Origin: Clostridiaceae bacterium
GTDB lineage: Bacteria > Bacillota > Clostridia > Lachnospirales > Lachnospiraceae
Reading direction: 5' to 3'
Length of the DNA: 64,000 nucleotides
Assembly: GCA_910574345.1 (NCBI GenBank)
Contig: CAJSZV010000010.1
Span: forward strand, 62,001-126,000
Part shown: positions 40,886 through 49,900 of the stretch, in pieces
Numbering within the stretch: the stretch's first letter is position 1
How the letters are laid out: each line of letters starts with the position of its first letter
Translations under genes and position numbers: made by a program
The notes under the pieces: model-generated
Databases searched by the model: none
What the model was told of the DNA's origin: nothing
Seen by the model: only the letters and a program-made list of their open reading frames with translations

Positions 40886-41170
40886 GTGATCACGGTTTTG
40901 GTAGCACCAAACAGGATCCATATATCAGGCCATGCAAACACGGCCCCACGGGGTTCAGATATTGTTTGTAGCGCCGTTTCTGCCCTTACCCTTACACTTA
41001 TTAGGGGGCTGAAAGAAATCGCCCATATGGGGCTATATGAAAGCGTAGAAGGGGGAAATATCTGTATTGAGTGGCAGAACATAAACGACACCGGCAAAGC
41101 GCTGGTTGATACATGGTTTTTAGGTATCTGCGGGATCGCTGCGGAATACCCGGTAATTGAATTTTTATAA
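40886..41170 (+). CDS. Phage-encoded Prp-type cysteine protease
   Basis: The product has 94 residues. ISGHANTAPRGSDIVCSAVS holds the catalytic His16 and Cys28, twelve residues apart as in ribosomal-processing protease Prp. Host Prp removes the N-terminal extension of ribosomal protein L27 after a LNLQFFA-type site. This phage has LQLF motifs at the N-termini of scaffold, capsid and tail tube proteins, so the enzyme probably matures them. I chose GTG 40886 over ATG 40868 because AAAGGCGGTG fits it and the product then begins as Prp does. It is flanked by two terminators. Confidence 0.85.
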   Translation: MITVLVAPNRIHISGHANTAPRGSDIVCSAVSALTLTLIRGLKEIAHMGLYESVEGGNICIEWQNINDTGKALVDTWFLGICGIAAEYPVIEFL

Positions 41171-41182
41171 TGAGTGAATGAC

Positions 41183-41206
41183 GCATCCTGAAAAGGGTGC
41201 TTTTTT
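41183..41206 (+). terminator. Terminator between the Prp and scaffold genes
   Basis: GCATCC (41183-41188) pairs with GGGTGC (41195-41200), with one G-T pair and a 6-nt loop, followed by six Ts. As head genes downstream must still be made, read-through or another promoter is needed. Confidence 0.7.
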
Positions 41207-41261
41207 CATGCCTGACGGGGCAATAAATACGGGACTATCACAGGAAAGTGAGGATGAAACC

Positions 41262-41858
41262 ATGAGAAAGAGATTTTTTGATTTACAGCTTTTCACTGAC
41301 GGCGGTGAAGGTGGCGCTGGCGCTGCGGGTGCTGGTGCAGGAACAGCCGGGAATGGCAACGGCAGCCAGAACAATGCCGGGGGTGCAACTTACAGTTATG
41401 AACAGGCCGAACAGATCGCACAGGCACGGGCTGACCGGGCAGAAAAGGCGGCGCTGGCTGATTTCTTCAAGCGTCAGGGAATGAGTGAGGATGAAGTTAC
41501 TGCTGCCCTTGCTGATTTCAGGGCAAAAAAGGCCGCACAACAGCCCAATGTCACCGCCGTGGAAAAAGAACGGGATGCGGCGCTGGCACAGGTGGAAGAA
41601 ATGAAGAACACCAACTACCTGCGTGACAAAGGCGTGAAGCCTGACGATCTGGACTATGTGCTTTTCAAAGTCAGCAAACAGGTGGATGACAAGACCGACT
41701 TCAAGAAAGCGGCTGACGCTTTCCTGAAAGAGAATCCCCGTTTTACGGGACAGGGGATGAAGGTTGTTTCCACCGGCAAGCCTGACGGCGGTTCTGGCAC
41801 AGGCCAGACAGTCAATGATTCAATCAACGCTTCCATTCGTTCAGCGTTTGGAAGATAA
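41262..41858 (+). CDS. Phage scaffold protein
   Basis: The 198-residue protein is typical of GPO/Gp20-type scaffolds: a Gly/Ala-rich segment after the N-terminus, then a long helical region (about 50-150) and an acidic/Gly tail. It precedes the capsid gene as expected. The N-terminus MRKRFFDLQLFTDGG carries a Prp-like cleavage motif. I chose ATG 41262 because GTGAGGATG precedes it and the motif then lies at the extreme N-terminus, as in L27; earlier in-frame ATGs (41178, 41208) lie in the terminator region. Confidence 0.85.
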   Translation: MRKRFFDLQLFTDGGEGGAGAAGAGAGTAGNGNGSQNNAGGATYSYEQAEQIAQARADRAEKAALADFFKRQGMSEDEVTAALADFRAKKAAQQPNVTAVEKERDAALAQVEEMKNTNYLRDKGVKPDDLDYVLFKVSKQVDDKTDFKKAADAFLKENPRFTGQGMKVVSTGKPDGGSGTGQTVNDSINASIRSAFGR

Positions 41859-41876
41859 AGAAGGGAGAACAGGAAC

Positions 41877-43049
41877 ATGAACAGAAACAAGAAACTTTTT
41901 AATTTACAGCTGTTTACCGGTGGTACTGCTATCACCAGAAGCAACGCAGAAGCATTGATCCCGGTACAGGAAAGCCACGACATCATTCAGGGCGTGGTTG
42001 AACAGTCCACTGTGTTACAGCGTGGCCGCAGGCTGGCAAACATGACGGCGGCGCAGTATAAAATGCCCGTGCTTGACCTGCTTCCGGTGGCGTACTTTGT
42101 CAACGGTGAGGGCGGATCCGCAAAGAAGAAGCTGACAACGATGGCATGGGATAAAAAGGTGATCTATGCAGAAGAAATTGCGGTCATTGTACCGATTTCC
42201 GAAGCTGTCCTTGACGATGCTGACTATGATATTTGGGGAGAAGTACGGCCCCGCCTGATTGAAGCGTTCGGCCAGAAGATTGACGGCGCTATTCTGTTCG
42301 GTCAGGATAAACCGCAGACATGGCGGGATGACGTTGTGACCACGGCCACAAGCGCCGGGGCTGTTGTGACGCTGGGATCCGATCTGTATGATTCTATTTT
42401 GGGTGAAGGTGGCGTGATCGCAAAGGTTGAGGAAAGCAGCTACTTTGTGAACGGCCACATGGCTGACATTACCATGCGGGCAAAGCTGCGGGGCCTGAAA
42501 GACACCACGGGACAGCCCGTGTTCAAGTCTGATATGCAGACCGGCACGACCTACACACTGGACGGTTCCCCGATGAACTTCCCCCGCAACGGAGCCTTTG
42601 ACAGAAGCAAGGCCCTGATGATTTCCGGGGACTTTTCACAGCTGGCATACAGCATCCGTCAGGACATTACTTTCAAGATTTTTGATCAGGGTGTGATTCA
42701 GGATCCGGCAACGGGTGAAATCCTGTATAACCTGATGCAGAATGACATGGTGGCGCTGCGGGCCGTCATGCGTTTGGGCTGGGAGATCCCGAACCCGATC
42801 AACGCTATGGTTCCTGATAAGACAAAGCGCTGCCCGTTCGCTATCCTGACAAGCGCTGCATCCGGCGCTTCCGTTGCGGCATATTCAACGGATGACGGAC
42901 AGGGTGATGGGCCTTATACAGAAGCGCAGCTTTCCCGCATGAAGGTGGATGACATTAAGGCGCTGGCAGCTGCAAAGGGTTACGTTATCACCAAAGAACT
43001 GAAAGCTGAAATTATTGCGGAGTTTTTGGAGCAGCAGAACGAAGGATAA
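41877..43049 (+). CDS. Major capsid protein (HK97-type fold)
   Basis: The protein has 390 residues and begins MNRNKKLFNLQLFTGGTAIT with a Prp-like site (LQLF). The main body, with VPISEAVLDDADYDIWGEV and the later DGSPMNFPRNGAF and GDFSQLAYSIRQDITFKIFD, resembles the phage capsid family used by SPP1/phi105-type phages. The last 35 residues (SRMKVDDIKALAAAKGY) form an added HeH/SAP-like helical module. It builds the icosahedral shell after scaffold-directed assembly. Confidence 0.9.
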   Translation: MNRNKKLFNLQLFTGGTAITRSNAEALIPVQESHDIIQGVVEQSTVLQRGRRLANMTAAQYKMPVLDLLPVAYFVNGEGGSAKKKLTTMAWDKKVIYAEEIAVIVPISEAVLDDADYDIWGEVRPRLIEAFGQKIDGAILFGQDKPQTWRDDVVTTATSAGAVVTLGSDLYDSILGEGGVIAKVEESSYFVNGHMADITMRAKLRGLKDTTGQPVFKSDMQTGTTYTLDGSPMNFPRNGAFDRSKALMISGDFSQLAYSIRQDITFKIFDQGVIQDPATGEILYNLMQNDMVALRAVMRLGWEIPNPINAMVPDKTKRCPFAILTSAASGASVAAYSTDDGQGDGPYTEAQLSRMKVDDIKALAAAKGYVITKELKAEIIAEFLEQQNEG

Positions 43050-43061
43050 GGGGGATCGGAA

Positions 43062-43481
43062 ATGTACGTTGATTTTGAATATTATTCCAGCGTGTTCAGT
43101 GGTTCAGTCCTGTCAGAAGGGGCTTTCCAGAAAGCTGAACAGGAAGCTGAAACGTACATCCGGTATCTGACATACCTGAACGGTGATATTTTCGCAGATA
43201 CGGCACAGGCTGACGCTATAAAGGGCGCTGTCTGTGCTGCTGCGGATGCCTATCATATGGCAGTCAGGGAAACAGCGGAAGGTGGGAATGTCAAGTCTGA
43301 AAGCAAAGACGGGCTTTCTGTGTCGTTTGTTGTGGCCCGTAAAGACGGGGAGACAGCGGATGACTATGTAAAACGCTGTATGTATCAGGTGATCCGGATC
43401 CGGCTGCTTCCTACTGGCTGGCTTTCACGGAAAGCGGGGTGTAAACATGATCACAAATGTGGATGCTGTGACTGTCTTTAA
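43062..43481 (+). CDS. Head-tail connector protein
   Basis: The product (139 residues) starts MYVDFEYYSSVFSGSVLSEG and is helical with an AFQKAEQEAETYIRYLTYLN segment, fitting the gp6/YqbG-like head completion adaptor following the capsid gene. An unusual Cys/His tail (CKHDHKCGCCDC) could bind a metal. It overlaps the next gene by 35 nt. Confidence 0.75.
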   Translation: MYVDFEYYSSVFSGSVLSEGAFQKAEQEAETYIRYLTYLNGDIFADTAQADAIKGAVCAAADAYHMAVRETAEGGNVKSESKDGLSVSFVVARKDGETADDYVKRCMYQVIRIRLLPTGWLSRKAGCKHDHKCGCCDCL

Positions 43482-43896
43482 TGGCAGGACGGATAAAGCG
43501 ACACGAAGAAAAATTTATATCCCCACGGTGATCAGGGGTGTTTCCTATGTCGAAGGGAAAGGATCCAAAGTGGCCGACAATGGGGTGTGGAGTGACGATG
43601 TTCAGTATAAAATCAGGGTTCCCCTGATCGCCGTGGTTCAGGATAACCGGGAATATATGCGGGATCTGAACTATGCAAAGCTGGACAATGAAGAAGCAGC
43701 AAAATACTGGACAATACAGAAGGGGGATCTGGTTGTCCGGGGTGAATATGCCGGTGACAGTCCCCTGCTGGGTGAGGATGAAATATCTGCATACGCAAAG
43801 GAACAGGGGCTTGACCTGATTCACGTCACGGAATACGCCGATGACACGTCAGGGGGGAGCCTGTACACAAGACACTGGCGGATCGGAGGTAAATAA
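43447..43896 (+). CDS. Minor capsid protein 1-type head closure protein
   Basis: The protein (149 residues) has a beta-rich core (TRRKIYIPTVIRGVSYVEGKG) and matches the Minor_capsid_1 family I know from siphophages. It belongs to the connector gene set 43062-44721. It begins within the previous gene and its stop touches the next ATG (TAATG). Confidence 0.75.
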   Translation: MITNVDAVTVFNGRTDKATRRKIYIPTVIRGVSYVEGKGSKVADNGVWSDDVQYKIRVPLIAVVQDNREYMRDLNYAKLDNEEAAKYWTIQKGDLVVRGEYAGDSPLLGEDEISAYAKEQGLDLIHVTEYADDTSGGSLYTRHWRIGGK

Positions 43897-44273
43897 TGGA
43901 TATACACAACATTGTGACACCGGTGAACCGGGTGATCAATTTCGTGGGCGGCAGCGTCAAATTATGCTGGTCAAGTACGTTTGGACGGAACCGCAGCGCC
44001 ATGTTCAGCAGAAAACAGAAAATTGTTGACAGTGAAGTGCTGCGGTACTGTGCGCCGCTGATCCCCTTCCGTACTGGGACACTGACACGTTCCGGGACAA
44101 TCGGAACTGTGATCGGCAGCGGGAATGTTCAGTATGCGACACCATACGCACGTTTTCAGTATTACCAGACGGCACAGTCACGGTCTTATGATTCACGCCG
44201 GGGCGCTAAATGGTTTGAACGCATGAAAACAGCGCACAAAGCAGACATTCAGAGGGCTGCGGAAAGGGGGTAA
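43896..44273 (+). CDS. Minor capsid protein 2-type protein
   Basis: The product has 125 residues and includes IVDSEVLRYCAPLIPFRTGTL, typical of the Minor_capsid_2 family (HK97 gp10-like tail completion). Its order directly after Minor_capsid_1 and before Minor_capsid_3 supports this. It likely joins head connector and tail. Confidence 0.78.
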   Translation: MDIHNIVTPVNRVINFVGGSVKLCWSSTFGRNRSAMFSRKQKIVDSEVLRYCAPLIPFRTGTLTRSGTIGTVIGSGNVQYATPYARFQYYQTAQSRSYDSRRGAKWFERMKTAHKADIQRAAERG

Positions 44274-44277
44274 AAGT

Positions 44278-44721
44278 TTGGTCAACTCAATCATTGAAGG
44301 GCTGACAGATTATTTTTTACAGTGTCCCCTTCTGAAAGACGGAGTTTTCCGGGTGGATGCGCTGGGAAGTGAACCCGTGGAATATGCGCTTGAAACGGGG
44401 ATGACTTCCCCGGTTGTACGAACTTATGTTGATGGTTCCAGTATCAGACAGTATCAGTTCAATTTCAACAGCCGGGAAGCCTATTCAATGGATCGGATTC
44501 TGGCAATACAAAATGAAAGTTTTTATGAAGATTTCTGCAACTGGGTGGAAGAACAAAGCATGATCGGGAACCTTCCTGAAATACCGGAAGGGTGCGAAGC
44601 GCAAGCCCTGACTGTTCTGACACCGGGGTTCATGCTGGACGCAACGATGGAAAATGCTTTCTATCAGGTTCAGCTGCAACTACAATATTTCAAGGAGGCA
44701 CCGAAAAATGAAAAATTTTGA
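44278..44721 (+). CDS. Minor capsid protein 3-type tail terminator
   Basis: The product (147 residues) starts with TTG after GGAAAGGGGG (44261-44270) and resembles the Minor_capsid_3 family, tail terminator proteins capping the tail tube. Features: VNSIIEGLTDYFLQCPLL at the N-terminus and a central beta segment SIRQYQFNFNSREAYS. It overlaps the tail tube gene by 14 nt. Confidence 0.75.
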   Translation: MVNSIIEGLTDYFLQCPLLKDGVFRVDALGSEPVEYALETGMTSPVVRTYVDGSSIRQYQFNFNSREAYSMDRILAIQNESFYEDFCNWVEEQSMIGNLPEIPEGCEAQALTVLTPGFMLDATMENAFYQVQLQLQYFKEAPKNEKF

Positions 44722-45277
44722 TTTACAGCTTTTTACGGGCGGCAGAAGTGCGCTGATCCGTAACATGATCGCCGACTATCTGGAAGTAAACGGAAAGATG
44801 GAACTGTGCGGGATCGGCTTTACAAAGTTAGACGAAAGCCCCGGCGCACAGAGCGACAACACCACCTATATCAATGAAACCACGTCCAGCGCTGACATTA
44901 TAGGGTATGAAACAGAATTTCCCTATGAATTTGACGCTGTTCCCGCACAGAAAGCGCTTTATACTTTGTGGAAGGACGGACGGGATCACCATACCGGGGA
45001 AGCTGCACAGCATACCTATGTACGGGTTGAACTTTTTAACCCCATCGGTACACCATCAAAGACGGCGGCTGAATACACGGCCCGTCAGTTTATCGTGTCA
45101 AATGAAGTCAGCGACTTCACCGGGGACGGGGGACAGAAGATCAACGCTTCCGGTACTCTCCACGCTGTAGGCGATCCGGTTTTCGGCAAGTTTGACACCG
45201 TGAGCATGACTTTCACAGAAGGGGAGTTCAAAGGGAAATTTGACCTTGACGGAGAACCCGCAGTACCTACAGAGTAA
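44708..45277 (+). CDS. Major tail tube protein
   Basis: The protein (189 residues) has a beta-rich body (TKLDESPGAQSDNTTYINET; YETEFPYEFD) as in siphovirus tail tube proteins. The N-terminus MKNFDLQLFTGGRSAL has the same LQLF Prp-like motif as scaffold and capsid, suggesting proteolytic trimming of the tail tube too. I chose ATG 44708, after AAGGAGG at 44692-44698; earlier in-frame starts lie within the preceding gene. Confidence 0.85.
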   Translation: MKNFDLQLFTGGRSALIRNMIADYLEVNGKMELCGIGFTKLDESPGAQSDNTTYINETTSSADIIGYETEFPYEFDAVPAQKALYTLWKDGRDHHTGEAAQHTYVRVELFNPIGTPSKTAAEYTARQFIVSNEVSDFTGDGGQKINASGTLHAVGDPVFGKFDTVSMTFTEGEFKGKFDLDGEPAVPTE

Positions 45278-45341
45278 CACAAAAACCATATAGACAACTA
45301 CTGAAAACGACAACTGATCTATATGACAGTGGACGTTCAGG

Positions 45342-45378
45342 ACAGCGCAGGGTATCACCACGGCCTTGCGCTGTTTTT
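45342..45378 (+). terminator. Terminator after the tail tube gene
   Basis: ACAGCGCAGG (45342-45351) pairs with CCTTGCGCTGT (45364-45374, one bulge), followed by five Ts. A leaky terminator here would give more tail tube than downstream tail proteins. Confidence 0.7.
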
Positions 45379-45409
45379 ATATGCTGTGGTGATTGAAAGG
45401 ATGAAGAAA

Positions 45410-45802
45410 ATGAATATAGAAATCAATGGAGTAACTTTGCAGGCGGATTTCATGGATGCGGATTTCATGGAAGTGTTTGAACCGGCTATTTTTACAATGC
45501 GGGAAGGAATCAATGCAAGTAAGACTATGCAGGGCATGGTTGCGGCAAAGTACAAGGCGATGAACCAGACGATTGAAACATTTTTTGATACAGCGTTCGG
45601 TGAAGGTACTGCTGACAGTATCTTTCAGGGCAGTAAAAATGTTATGGTGCATCTGGAAGCGGTGGCCAAAATTGAGGAAGCGCAGAGGGCTGAAAAGAAA
45701 CAGTTCAACGATTTTTCCAACAAATACACGCAGCGTCAGAACAGTTTCCAGTCTATGCAGGGACACCAGAAGAAACAGAGAAACCAGCCTAACCGCACAT
45801 GA
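45410..45802 (+). CDS. Tail assembly chaperone (gpG-like)
   Basis: The product (130 residues) begins MNIEINGVTLQADFMDADFM and is acidic and helical with a Gln/Asn/Lys-rich end. Position between tail tube and Gp15/tape measure genes fits the first tail assembly chaperone. ATG 45410 is spaced 7 nt from AAAGGA; ATG 45401 lies too close. It overlaps the next gene by 4 nt, and I saw no convincing slippery site for a -1 frameshift fusion. Confidence 0.75.
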   Translation: MNIEINGVTLQADFMDADFMEVFEPAIFTMREGINASKTMQGMVAAKYKAMNQTIETFFDTAFGEGTADSIFQGSKNVMVHLEAVAKIEEAQRAEKKQFNDFSNKYTQRQNSFQSMQGHQKKQRNQPNRT

Positions 45803-46419
45803 ATGTCTTAATGGATGACTTGCCTTGTACCGTCATTGTGGCAGACGTTGAGATCCCCATAGATACAGACTATAGAACGGGTATTCTTTTTGAACAGACT
45901 TTGAGTGATCCGGCCATGCCGGATAATGAAAAGCTGAACACGGTTCTGAAACTGTACTATGGGGATGCTGTTTTTCCGCTGCTGGGCGATATGGACACGG
46001 TACAGGAAGCATTGAACGGGATCATGTGGTTTTACCGCTGCGGTGCTGATGAAACGGCGGGATCTGAAACGGAAGGGGGCGCTTCCGGTAAGGATCCGCC
46101 GTTTTCTTATGAGCATGATGCCGGTTATATTTACGCTGCGTTTGTTGAAGCATATGGAATTGACCTGACAAAGAACAGACTTCATTGGTGGCAATTTCGG
46201 GCCTTATTTTTAGGATTGCCGGAAACGGTTCTTTTCTGCAAGATCATGGCGTACCGCACTATGGAAATACCAGCGAAGATGCCAAAGGAAAAGAAAAGGT
46301 TCTATCAGCGCATGAAACGGATCTACAGGATCCCTGAACCTGCTGAACAAATAAGGCTTGAAAAGGAAATGGAAGCCATCCTTGCGAACGGGGGTGACAT
46401 TTCACAGCTGATCAAGTGA
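45799..46419 (+). CDS. Bacteriophage Gp15 family tail protein
   Basis: The 206-residue protein includes PIDTDYRTGILFEQTLSDP, the acidic loop DETAGSETEGG and LHWWQFRALFLGLPETVLF, the signature of the Gp15 family. It lies between the chaperone and tape measure genes, where the second tail assembly chaperone is normally found. It starts in the ATGA overlap. Confidence 0.85.
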   Translation: MNVLMDDLPCTVIVADVEIPIDTDYRTGILFEQTLSDPAMPDNEKLNTVLKLYYGDAVFPLLGDMDTVQEALNGIMWFYRCGADETAGSETEGGASGKDPPFSYEHDAGYIYAAFVEAYGIDLTKNRLHWWQFRALFLGLPETVLFCKIMAYRTMEIPAKMPKEKKRFYQRMKRIYRIPEPAEQIRLEKEMEAILANGGDISQLIK

Positions 46420-46429
46420 GGTTTTGTAA

Positions 46430-49400
46430 ATGGCAGGTAATGACGGAACATTAAATTTTGATACGAAAATAGACAGTTCAGGCTTTCAAAAAGGTCTTGA
46501 CGGAATAGGGGGCGCTGCACAAAAAGGGTTATCAGTCACCAGTAAAGTGCTAGGCGGGGCCGCTACTGCTGTCACCGCACTGGGCGGGGCTGCGATCAAA
46601 GTAGGTTCAGACTTTGAAGCGGGGATGTCAGAGGTTCAGGCCGTGTCTGGCGCTTCCGGTGAAGCCCTTGAACAATTAAAAGAAAAAGCCAAAGAGATGG
46701 GCGCAAAGACGAAGTTCAGCGCCACGGAATCAGCCGAAGCTATGAACTACATGGCGATGGCCGGCTGGAAAACAGAGGAAATGCTGGGCGGTATTGAAGG
46801 TATTATGAACCTTGCCGCCGCTTCCGGTGAAGATCTTGCCACTACTTCCGACATTGTGACGGATGCCCTGACAGCGTTTGGTATGTCTGCATCCGATTCA
46901 ACACACTTTGCTGATATACTGGCGGCAGCTTCCAGCAACGCAAACACGAATGTGGGCCTTATGGGTGAAACATTCAAATACGTTGCACCGCTGGCCGGTT
47001 CACTGGGCTATTCTGCGGAAGATACGGCCACGGCCATCGGGCTTATGGCAAATGCCGGTATTAAGGGTTCACAGGCCGGTACTGCCCTGCGTTCCATTAT
47101 GACAAGGCTTGCAAAGCCCACAAAGGAGTCACAGGCGGCGATGGATGCGCTGGGCCTGTCCATAACGGACAGTTCCGGGAAAATGAAACCGCTGTCTGAA
47201 ATTGTGGGCGATATGCGGGAAGGCTTTTCTGGTCTTACAGAGGACGAAAAAGCCAGCTATGCCGCTATGCTGGGCGGTCAGGAAGCCATGTCTGGATTGC
47301 TGGCAATCGTTAATGCGTCAGATAAAGATTTTGAAAAGCTGTCCGGCGCAATCAATGACTGCAACGGATCCGCCGCTGAAATGGCTGAAATCATGCAGGA
47401 CAATTTACAGGGGCAGATCACTATTCTGCAATCCGGCCTTGAAGGTTTAGGCGTTTCCCTGTATGAAACCATGCAGGACACGGCAAAGGACGTTGTAAAA
47501 GAAGCACAGGGGATGGTTCAGCAGTTACAGGATGCGTTCAATGAGGGCGGCTTTCAGGGCCTTGTGGGTGCGTTCGGTAACGTTCTGGCGCAGATAGTCC
47601 AGCGGATAGCGGAAGCGGCCCCAACGGTCATTGAAGCCGCCGTCAGTCTGGTCATGTCCTTTTGTGACGGCCTGAAAAGTGCGCCGGGGATCGGGGAATC
47701 GGGCGCAAGCCTGATCACGTCACTTGTCACTGGCCTGATGTCCTGTGTCGGTGAGATATGGACAACGGCCATAGTCCTGATCGGCAAGCTGGCAGAAGGG
47801 ATTGCTGCGGGTGCGCCGCAGATGGTTCAGGCAGCTTCCACGGCGATCACTGACATTGTGGAATGTATTGTTGACTGGATGCCGGATATTCTACAGGCCG
47901 GTGCTGATATTATTGTAGCACTGGCAGAAGGGATTGCTGGCGCACTTCCCACACTGATATATCAGGCGGCGGTCATTGTGTCAGACATAGCGCTGGCGCT
48001 GGTTGAAAATCTTCCGGCACTGGTGGATGCTGCCTTGCAGCTGGTCATGGGACTGGTGCAAGGTCTGGTTGACGGGATCCCCGTTCTGCTGGAAGGTGCT
48101 ATTCAGTTATTCATGGCAATACTGGATGCGCTGCCCGTTATCATAGAAAAATTACTGCAAGCGCTGCCTGACCTGATAACCACAATCATTGACTTTTTCA
48201 CGCAGAACATACCGCTGATCGTTGACGGAGCAATTCAGCTGTTAATGGGTATCATTGACGCTATTCCCACGATCATTCAGGCAATCGTGAATAATTTGCC
48301 GCAGATCATAACGGCGCTTGTCAATGGGCTTGTGGGTGCGCTTCCGCAGCTGTTAGAAGCAGCCATCACGCTGCTGATGGCAATTATTGAAGCAATCCCT
48401 GATATTGTGGTGGCGATTGCTGAAAACCTTCCGCAGATCATAACGGCGATTGCTACAGGTTTAGCACAGGCCATCCCGCAGATATTCACGGCAGCAAAGG
48501 ATCTGTTGTGGCAGATTATTGAAGCGGTTCCTGAAATTGTGGTAGGTATCGCCGGGGCTGTACCGGATATTATAGCCGGAATTGTGAACGGCCTGATCGG
48601 TGGAATCAGCGCAGTATGGGATGCGGCTTGTGAACTGGGTTCCGGTATACTGGACGGGATCAAGTCATTTTTCGGTATTAACAGCCCTTCAACCGTAATG
48701 GCTGAACAGGGTGATTATTTGGTACAGGGGCTAGTCAATGGCATCGCAAGTATGCCCGCAGAACTGGCCGCATATCTGGATCAGACAGTCCAGAAGATCA
48801 TAGCATGGGGACAGCAAATGTTCAGCAACGTTCAGAACATAATTCAGAACGTGGTGAACACAGCTGTAAACCTGATCGCACAGCTGCCCGGTAAAATCTG
48901 GACATGGCTTGTTAATGTGGTGACAAAAACTGTTCAATGGGGACAGCAGATGTTGACCACGGCCACAAATGCGATTCAAAACATGATTTCCAGCATTATT
49001 TCCCTGCTGTCTGAACTTCCGGGGAAGGTCTGGACATGGCTTGTCAATGTAGTTACGAAAGTAACTGCATGGGGCCAACAAATGCTGAATACCGCAAAAA
49101 GCGCAATCAGCAGTATGATTTCAGCCATCGTCAGCTTGATTTCTGAATTACCGGGAAAAGTCTGGACGTGGTTAGTCAACACAGTAACAAAGGTGACAGC
49201 ATGGGGACAGCAAATGTTGAGCGCTGCGAAAACAGCGATCAGCAATATGATTTCTTCCGTTGTTTCCCTTATGTCAGAACTACCGGGAAAAGTTGCAACG
49301 CACTTGTCAAATGTCGTTTCAAAGGTTGTCGCATGGGGCAGCGAACTGGCATCCAAAGGGGCTGCTGCTGCTAAAGGGCTGTTTGATGCCGTGGTCAACG

Positions 49401-49900
49401 GTGTCAGCGGTTTACCTTCCAAAATGGCAGAGGTAGGAAGTAATATAGTCAGCGGTATTTGGAACGGTATTAGTTCAGGCTGGAACTGGCTGAAAGATAA
49501 AGTTTCAAGCCTTGCAAATAGTCTGCTGGATGCCGCAAAGGACGCACTGGGTATAAATTCCCCTTCAAAGGCGTTCCGTGATGAATTTGGACGCTGGCTA
49601 ATGCCCGGAACTGTAGAGGGCGTGAAACAGTCAATGCCTAAAGCGTTGCGGGAAATGGAAGCACAGGCCGGGGAACTTCTGGCAGCTATGCAGGGAACCG
49701 TGGACGCTTCCATGAATGAAGTTTCTTTGAACGCTTCAAGTTTTGGGGATGCAAAGGCCCTGAACAATGGGGGAACCACTGTCTATAATGACAATCATCA
49801 GGAACAGGAAAACAACTACCATGTACCTGTAGCAACACCAGCAGAAACAGCAAAGTCACAGCGGGAAGCGTTCAGGAAGATGGCCGGGGGTGTGAAGTAA
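46430..49900 (+). CDS. Tail tape measure protein
   Basis: The protein has 1156 residues. N-terminal TP901-type tape measure core (about 60-330: GAKTKFSATESAEAMNYMA, LGGQEAMSGLL). Long hydrophobic region (about 390-760) of repeated membrane-like helices (AIPDIVVAIAENLPQIITAI). Then five 44-residue repeats around AWGQQM (about 790-985) and a C-terminal part with two INSPS motifs (SFFGINSPSTVM; ALGINSPSKAF). It sets tail length, roughly 170 nm if 0.15 nm per residue, and may form a channel at DNA entry. Confidence 0.93.
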   Translation: MAGNDGTLNFDTKIDSSGFQKGLDGIGGAAQKGLSVTSKVLGGAATAVTALGGAAIKVGSDFEAGMSEVQAVSGASGEALEQLKEKAKEMGAKTKFSATESAEAMNYMAMAGWKTEEMLGGIEGIMNLAAASGEDLATTSDIVTDALTAFGMSASDSTHFADILAAASSNANTNVGLMGETFKYVAPLAGSLGYSAEDTATAIGLMANAGIKGSQAGTALRSIMTRLAKPTKESQAAMDALGLSITDSSGKMKPLSEIVGDMREGFSGLTEDEKASYAAMLGGQEAMSGLLAIVNASDKDFEKLSGAINDCNGSAAEMAEIMQDNLQGQITILQSGLEGLGVSLYETMQDTAKDVVKEAQGMVQQLQDAFNEGGFQGLVGAFGNVLAQIVQRIAEAAPTVIEAAVSLVMSFCDGLKSAPGIGESGASLITSLVTGLMSCVGEIWTTAIVLIGKLAEGIAAGAPQMVQAASTAITDIVECIVDWMPDILQAGADIIVALAEGIAGALPTLIYQAAVIVSDIALALVENLPALVDAALQLVMGLVQGLVDGIPVLLEGAIQLFMAILDALPVIIEKLLQALPDLITTIIDFFTQNIPLIVDGAIQLLMGIIDAIPTIIQAIVNNLPQIITALVNGLVGALPQLLEAAITLLMAIIEAIPDIVVAIAENLPQIITAIATGLAQAIPQIFTAAKDLLWQIIEAVPEIVVGIAGAVPDIIAGIVNGLIGGISAVWDAACELGSGILDGIKSFFGINSPSTVMAEQGDYLVQGLVNGIASMPAELAAYLDQTVQKIIAWGQQMFSNVQNIIQNVVNTAVNLIAQLPGKIWTWLVNVVTKTVQWGQQMLTTATNAIQNMISSIISLLSELPGKVWTWLVNVVTKVTAWGQQMLNTAKSAISSMISAIVSLISELPGKVWTWLVNTVTKVTAWGQQMLSAAKTAISNMISSVVSLMSELPGKVATHLSNVVSKVVAWGSELASKGAAAAKGLFDAVVNGVSGLPSKMAEVGSNIVSGIWNGISSGWNWLKDKVSSLANSLLDAAKDALGINSPSKAFRDEFGRWLMPGTVEGVKQSMPKALREMEAQAGELLAAMQGTVDASMNEVSLNASSFGDAKALNNGGTTVYNDNHQEQENNYHVPVATPAETAKSQREAFRKMAGGVK
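48803..49376 (+). repeat. Five 132-bp repeats in the tape measure gene
   Basis: The codons for (A/Q)WG recur at 48803, 48935, 49067, 49199 and 49331, exactly 132 nt (44 codons) apart. Each unit reads AWGQQM, an amphipathic helix, then ELPGKVWTWLVN. The fifth copy is diverged. Confidence 0.9.

Noticed and set aside
45720-45815. Programmed -1 frameshift joining the tail chaperone and Gp15
   Set aside because: Many siphophages frameshift here, but I see no XXXYYYZ slippery heptamer near the end of 45410-45802, and the Gp15 gene has its own ATG in an ATGA overlap.
48976-49779. Long minus-strand frame within the tape measure gene
   Set aside because: It is antisense to a clear 1156-residue tape measure protein and arises from its repetitive, GC-rich third positions.
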